Shown in pieces: positions 59,093 to 64,000 of a DNA stretch of 64,000 nucleotides. Numbering within the stretch: position 1 is the stretch's first letter; every line of letters begins with the position of its first letter. The translations under genes and the position numbers were made by a program. The notes under the pieces were generated by a model. The model was given only the letters and a program-made list of their open reading frames with translations. It was not told the origin of the DNA and made no database searches. The DNA comes from Chlorocebus sabaeus (lineage: Eukaryota > Chordata > Mammalia > Primates > Cercopithecidae), in contig NC_132917.1 of assembly GCF_047675955.1 (NCBI RefSeq), forward strand, positions 12,413,887 through 12,477,886, read 5' to 3'.

Positions 59093-59650
59093 CAAAACTT
59101 GTGGTACTATCTACTGAAAGTAAACATAGGCATACCTGATGATTGAGCAATTTCCCTTTTAGAAATTTGCCCCAAGGAAATGCACACACATATACACCAA
59201 AAAAAAAGTGGCACAAGGACACTCTTAGAAGCACTTTTCATAATAGCTTTTAAATGGAAACAACAGACATAACCTCCCAGGATACAATAGATTCATTGTT
59301 CAAAATCACATACAGTAATACTATGGTGCATCAACAAGGTTTTAACTATTGCTGTGTGAGACATCAAGGATAAAACTAACAGACAGAATGTTGAGTAAAA
59401 GAATACTAGTAACCCAAGTGAGTATATAGAGTACAACTTCATTTACATGAAGAAATGGCCAAATCTAACTATAATAATTTAAGTAAGAATCCAGGTTATT
59501 TTAGGAAAGCTGGCATAATAACTGGAATGGGAAAAGAGGATACCCCTGCGTCCAGGTAATGTTTCAGCTTCTAATTTCTGTTGTAGTTTTCATGGGTTTG
59601 CTCCTTTCATGAAATTTACAGAGCAACATACTCATAATTTTTGCACCTTA
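58540..59650 (+). mobile_element. Old L1M LINE 3' end, sense
   Basis: TGAACAGGTGTTTCACAGAA, GGTGGTGGGAATGTGTTGCT, TTAAATGGAAACAACAGACA and CAACTTCATTTACATGAAGA follow ORF2 end to 3' UTR. It is split by the AluS at 58787. Confidence 0.75.
58787..59091 (+). mobile_element. AluS SINE, sense
   Basis: AGCCAAGCATGGTGGTTCAC start, S-type GAAGTTGCAGTGAGC right arm, and an A run of about 28 bases. The flanking duplication is too short to be sure. Confidence 0.92.
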
Positions 59651-59689
59651 CCATATTGTTATATTTTGATTAATTTGATAAATCCCCTT

Positions 59690-59850
59690 TAGGTATGTGC
59701 TCTTGGGTGATTCCCCTAATCAGTGGAAACATGGGAGTTGAGACTCTAAGACTGTAAGTAACTTGGCCAAGACCTATGACTTGATACAGATCTTCTAACT
59801 CAAAATCGTGTGTTCTTCTCACTACCCAATTATTGCTTCACACTTCATCA
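59690..59850 (-). mobile_element. MIR SINE fragment, antisense
   Basis: CTAATCAGTGGAAACATGGG, GTAACTTGGCCAAGACCTAT and TCTTCTAACTCAAAATCGTG follow the antisense MIR order. Confidence 0.7.
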
Positions 59851-60689
59851 TTTTGCAGATGACTGTGTGTTGATGAGAGGCTGCCATAATTTGAAGCCAT
59901 GAAAACAGTGAAATAGTATCTGCACATATGCACGATCCTCAGATGCCATGGGCATTCTCTCAAGCTGCAGGCCAGCAGGAAATTATCAGTGCTGGAAGAG
60001 TTAAACTGTAAGCTGACTTGAGATGTAGTGGTTCAAAACCCTTGCCAATAACTTTATTATATGCAGCATTTTCAAAGCAAAATTACAACATGTTAGAAAG
60101 TGAATGAGGCAAATTACTGGTGATGTCATCAAAGTAATAACTGCTAATGCCCTTTTACTCCTGGGCATTGCCTGAGGCCACACTGACAGGAAGAACAGAT
60201 CTGCTTTCTGTGAATCTATTTGGATTATCTAGAAGGCATCCTGAAAGTTGTGAAAACATAATGTGAGAAAATGGTAGATCAAAGTTTGAATACAATGCAG
60301 GGACCACAGAAAGAAGAATGTACTCTCTGTTGTGTAATGGGTATTTTGGCCAGAGTTTGAAGAGTTTGTTAAGGTGTGACAACAAACATATATTTAAATG
60401 ATGACATTTCCTTCAAAATAGAATAAACAAGTAATTATGTAGAATTTAAAACTTTTTTTTTATTTCCAGGAAAGAGTTTGGAATACCCTTCCAAACTCTC
60501 TTCATTCATTGAGACGATGGATCTCTTGTTATTAACCGAGACACTGAATTTTGAGGTGACATGTCCTGTTCTGGAGGCAGAAACATTGCCAGCGCTGCTC
60601 CTTCAGCAGTTGATTCATTATATGACAGTTGGTGATGAGCTTATCCTCATGAAGATGCTCCCTCACATGGACAGCCGTATCATACCTGA
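59851..60689. other. Unassigned non-coding sequence
   Basis: Nothing recognised. The 99-residue frame at 60478-60777 runs into the L2 downstream and has no domain. Confidence 0.45.
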
Positions 60690-61330
60690 GGCCTCACTGC
60701 CACTTACTCAGGCCACTGCAATAGCACCTTCATTGTCATCTTCCCTTAATTCTTCCTTAACCAGTCCATTCCCCTGACTTCCACAGAGAAACCATTCTAT
60801 AAACTGCTCATGTGTCAGCTGTTCACTAGCTCAAAAACCATTCAGAATCCCACACCTTCTCCCACTGTCCACAGAATATTGTCAGTACTCCTTCTAAGAG
60901 AATTCAAAGCAACATGACATCATCCTATATTTCTAGCCTTACCTAATAAATATTCATACCAACTACCTACTGCTTTCTATACAGGGAAACATTTCAAGGC
61001 CTCCGAGGTCTGCTTGGAATTCTCCCATCCACCATCATTTCTGCTGCCTATTAATATTCCACCCATAATTTATTCACCAAATATTCCTTGAATGAGTGCA
61101 AGGTGTCAGTTCCGAGGTCCTTTGTTTTGTGAAGCTTTCCTGGGAAGCTGTCCTTTCTGAGCTCTCACTCTAATGGGGACATTATTTAATTATAGTCTGT
61201 ATTGAACAATATTCATGTCAAATGCGTTTGTGTCTGTTTCTCCTACTGGATTTGGAGCATATATCTTGGAATCACTGCCACCTGGCATAGTATCTAGAAC
61301 ATTATAGACAATAATTTTTATTGACTGAAT
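60690..61330 (+). mobile_element. L2 LINE 3' region, sense
   Basis: GGCCACTGCAATAGCACCTT, TCAGTACTCCTTCTAAGAGA, TTTCTAGCCTTACCTAATAA, ACTGGATTTGGAGCATATAT and CTGCCACCTGGCATAGTATC follow the L2 order. Confidence 0.7.
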
Positions 61331-61539
61331 CATTTTGAAATTATTCCTCTATGTCCTAGAGAATTAATACTTTAGTTTCTGTATTCCCTTCTTACACTTA
61401 GAGATACTTTTAAGGTGCATTGATAATTATTCTGGGATTTATTAGAATCTTTAGGAAGCATCTCAGGATGAGATTATAATTCTTTCCTAATAGCAGGGAA
61501 AGGATTGGTGCTGTAGAAGATAAAAAGGAATCCTAATTT

Positions 61540-61995
61540 CTTGCTGACATCTTGCTTTGGCAGAGTCAGGGCGCAGGACCCGTAAAGATGTAGCACCCTT
61601 ATCCCCTACGAAGGCAAAATCCTGCCCCCCTCTTCTCACCAGCCCTTGGTAGAGCTATTAGGAGGCAGGTTCCAGCTGCTAGCCCTTCCAGTGATTTTTC
61701 TCAGCTGCAGCAAGCCAGCTTGCCCAAGGTCATGCCCTTCCACATGTGACCCACATCCATGACTGAGGGATGCAGGAGCTATGAAGGCCCAGCCATTGCA
61801 GCCCAGTGCAGGGGAATTGGGGCCATCTTAGTTCCAGAACTCTCCATGAAACTGGCTGAGGCTGTGTCCGCATAATAGTTCAGCATTTCCTTTTGTCCAG
61901 TCCCACTTTCTATGCTTTCCTTCCATGGAGATTGATTACAAGAACACTCTGAATATTAAACTTCATCTCAGAGTCTGCATCCTGGTGAACATAGA
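61540..61995 (+). mobile_element. Probable ERVL-type LTR
   Basis: The 3' end resembles ERVL-class LTRs (AAGAACACTCTGAATATTAA, CTTCATCTCAGAGTCTGCAT, CCTGGTGAACA), with a poly-A signal variant ATTAAA at 61957. The 5' boundary is not visible. Confidence 0.5.
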
Positions 61996-64000
61996 TGGTA
62001 TCATTAATGCAAGTGGGGCTAAGATGGGATTTTGGAGCTGGATGACTCACTACCCAGCCAGTGATTAAGATGCAGTCACTGGTGGTTGGTGGAGCACAGC
62101 TAGTCCTGGTGCAAGGTAGGAACCGCTTGGTAAAACTTTCATGAACGTGAGCTAGGAAGCTACACCGTGGAAGGGAATGTGCTCACTGGGGCAATGCATG
62201 CTTTTCAATGTATTTGAAAATTATGGGAGGGATAGGGATTATAAGGACAAAGAGGTTGTATGACTATTGTTAAACTCTATTTAAGCTCTAGAAAAAACAA
62301 AAATAAGATTAAGTGTGAAAGCCAAAGCCAAAAGCCAAAACTTTTATATAGTACTCTATAAAAAGTCTCTCCTCTCCTTTAACAGCAGGGAAGAAAGTTG
62401 GAGAAAAGTTCCACAACTTAATTGTCATGATAGCTGAACTAGAAAGAATAATGTACTCATAAGAAAGCCATTCTTATCTAGGTGAAGACCCTGATTGGGA
62501 TGAATGGGCCCCTGAAACATGGAAAAGAGACTAGGTTGATGACCTGAAAAATTCTGAATTCCTCGATTCTCCCACATCTCTGAGCCTATAGAAGCAGACT
62601 TTCACTCCATTTTAACCCACTCAGAGGTTACTCCCCGAAAGAGAGCAGGCACCCCACTCAGGATGTTTCCCCGCCTTCTTCCTGGCCATTAGGCTAATAA
62701 CTAAGGTAAATTGCAGCATAACCCAGCCCTGAGTGTGCTGGGCCTGGTAAGAAAGGAAAGGAATTAGATCCCAAAGGAGCTAAAAAAAAAAAAAAAAAAA
62801 AACCTGCTAACATAGACCAGCAGGGTCCAGGAGAGCAGGTGCGGGACTGATGGAGGAGGCTGGAGCCTAAGAGTGAATAAAGGATGTTATCTGCCAGTGG
62901 TTTAGTGAATTTGGGAGCACTCTCCCAAGGTACAGGATTTAAAACTTAGCAAAAAACCCTAGGAGATGATGCAATCTGGGTCTTAGGAGCATGCAAACTA
63001 GTTCCTAGGAGCATGGAAAAACTGATGGCCAGAGTAAAGGAGGTCTACATGTTGGGACCTCTGTCTCTAATGGTGGAAAATGGGATAAAAAGCTAGGGAG
63101 TGAGCATTCTAGGGAGGATATACAATGTACGAAAAGCCCACCATGTGGTTATATTTCATGGGAAATCCCCAGAGAAAACAAGAGGTGTTCTGGTGAGAGG
63201 GGAACCAGCCTCACCAAGAAGTTCACTGGTGGCTGTCCTTTGTAGGTGGAGTTGACCGTAGGAAATGGCATTATTACAGAGCTAGGGTCACTGATAATGG
63301 TAAGAATACTAAGATCCCTATTGAAACCAGGCAGTGGCACCTCATTGTCAAAATCCAGGTAGACAGGTAACTGAGGTAACTTTATACTTGAAGAATAGGA
63401 AAACTCAAACTGGCAGTGATATGGGAAACTCCAAAAGTCACTATGGCCCCAGTTTTGGGGGGCAACTCACTAAATAGAGCTAACTAACTAGAGTTCAAGG
63501 CCAATATCTAACCAACTGTAAGTCTGCAATATCTGCTGTTTTCTCAGGCCCTTCTGAAACTGTTCTCCCCATCAATCCAAGACAGTAAATTAAAAATAAT
63601 ACTGCATTCCAGAGTATGTAAAAATGAATTTCATTCATAACTATCTAAATGATGCCATATGACCCAGCAGATCCTAAGATATTAGTGGTGGAATAAAGAG
63701 ACCATGGAGAGCCAATGACAACAACTTTTGAAAAACAACTGCTGGCATGCCACCAACCCCAATAAAAGTGGAACATCTATGCATGGGACTTTTTTGACCC
63801 TGCATGATGAACTGCCCACAATGACCTAGATTCTGTCGGAACACACCGTGTTATAAAATTAGACGCACCTGGCAACAATAGTGTGAAAATGAAGTAGAGT
63901 ATGGGCAGGACCAGGGGCAGAGCAAGCTGCATGCAAAGGGAATGCTGATCTCATGCCACCCACTGCTGATACCCCAGCACTCTCCCTCATCATGCACCAG
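61996..64000 (+). mobile_element. Probable decayed ERVL-type internal region
   Basis: Directly follows the LTR-like end and continues to the window edge without any other repeat interrupting it. Phrases such as GGGCCCCTGAAACATGGAAA, GGCAGTGGCACCTCATTGTC and GACAGTAAATTAAAAATAAT give an ERVL gag-pro-like impression. All frames carry stops and frameshifts, and no open reading frame exceeds 63 residues, so nothing can be expressed. A 20-base A run lies at about 62782-62801. Family assignment is tentative. Confidence 0.45.

Noticed and set aside
1..64000. CRISPR arrays, operons, riboswitches, tRNA or rRNA genes
   Set aside because: No regularly spaced repeats, no tRNA cloverleaf outside MIR-derived sequence, and the genome is a primate's. 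Bacterial features do not apply.

Overview
This window is primate nuclear DNA with no protein-coding gene I can support. Long open frames are absent, and nearly every recognisable segment is an interspersed repeat: Alu, L1, L2, MIR, LTR elements of several classes, a mariner, MER DNA transposons and microsatellites. An Hsmar1-type mariner and AluY copies place it in an anthropoid. Several AluY copies carry variants I associate with Old World monkey AluYR rather than human AluY: a G-to-T change next to the 5' end in two independent copies, and the GATCCGGCCACTG form of the right arm plus a CTAAAAAATACAAAAAACTAG stretch in a third. I therefore infer a cercopithecid such as a macaque or baboon, at moderate confidence. 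Repeat family names come from recognition by eye, so subfamily labels are provisional.

Layout. Positions 1-13700 hold sparse old repeats (MIR, L2, a free right Alu monomer, an MLT2-type LTR), two AluY and one 5'-truncated L1P. Positions 13880-21110 are an A-rich block of decayed L1M/HAL1-type sequence, made of at least two stacked L1 ORF2 fossils in the same orientation and cut by an AluY, an inverted L1P, a MER element, an AluS and an unusual inverted young AluY. Positions 21115-26640 are poor in recognisable repeats. Positions 26640-45900 alternate MIR and L2 fossils with unassigned sequence and contain a MER5 copy, an AluS, a two-copy 77-bp tandem duplication, a decayed mariner (41399-42511) abutting an LTR fragment, and a short G-quadruplex motif.

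Positions 45900-51326 are the most structured part. A solo class I LTR with a 4-bp target duplication is followed by a MaLR provirus with both LTRs and internal sequence. That provirus is split by an L1 that is itself 5'-inverted, and the L1 is split by an AluS that is split by an AluY. Positions 51327-59850 return to old L1 pieces on both strands with four more MIR or Alu insertions. Positions 60690-64000 hold an L2 and then a probable ERVL-type LTR with decayed internal sequence running off the end.

Nothing here acts together as a gene system. The functional content I can argue for is limited to insertion history, with one weak candidate regulatory stretch (43860-44130: three AP-1 consensus sites and a G-quadruplex motif). 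I found no new biological system.
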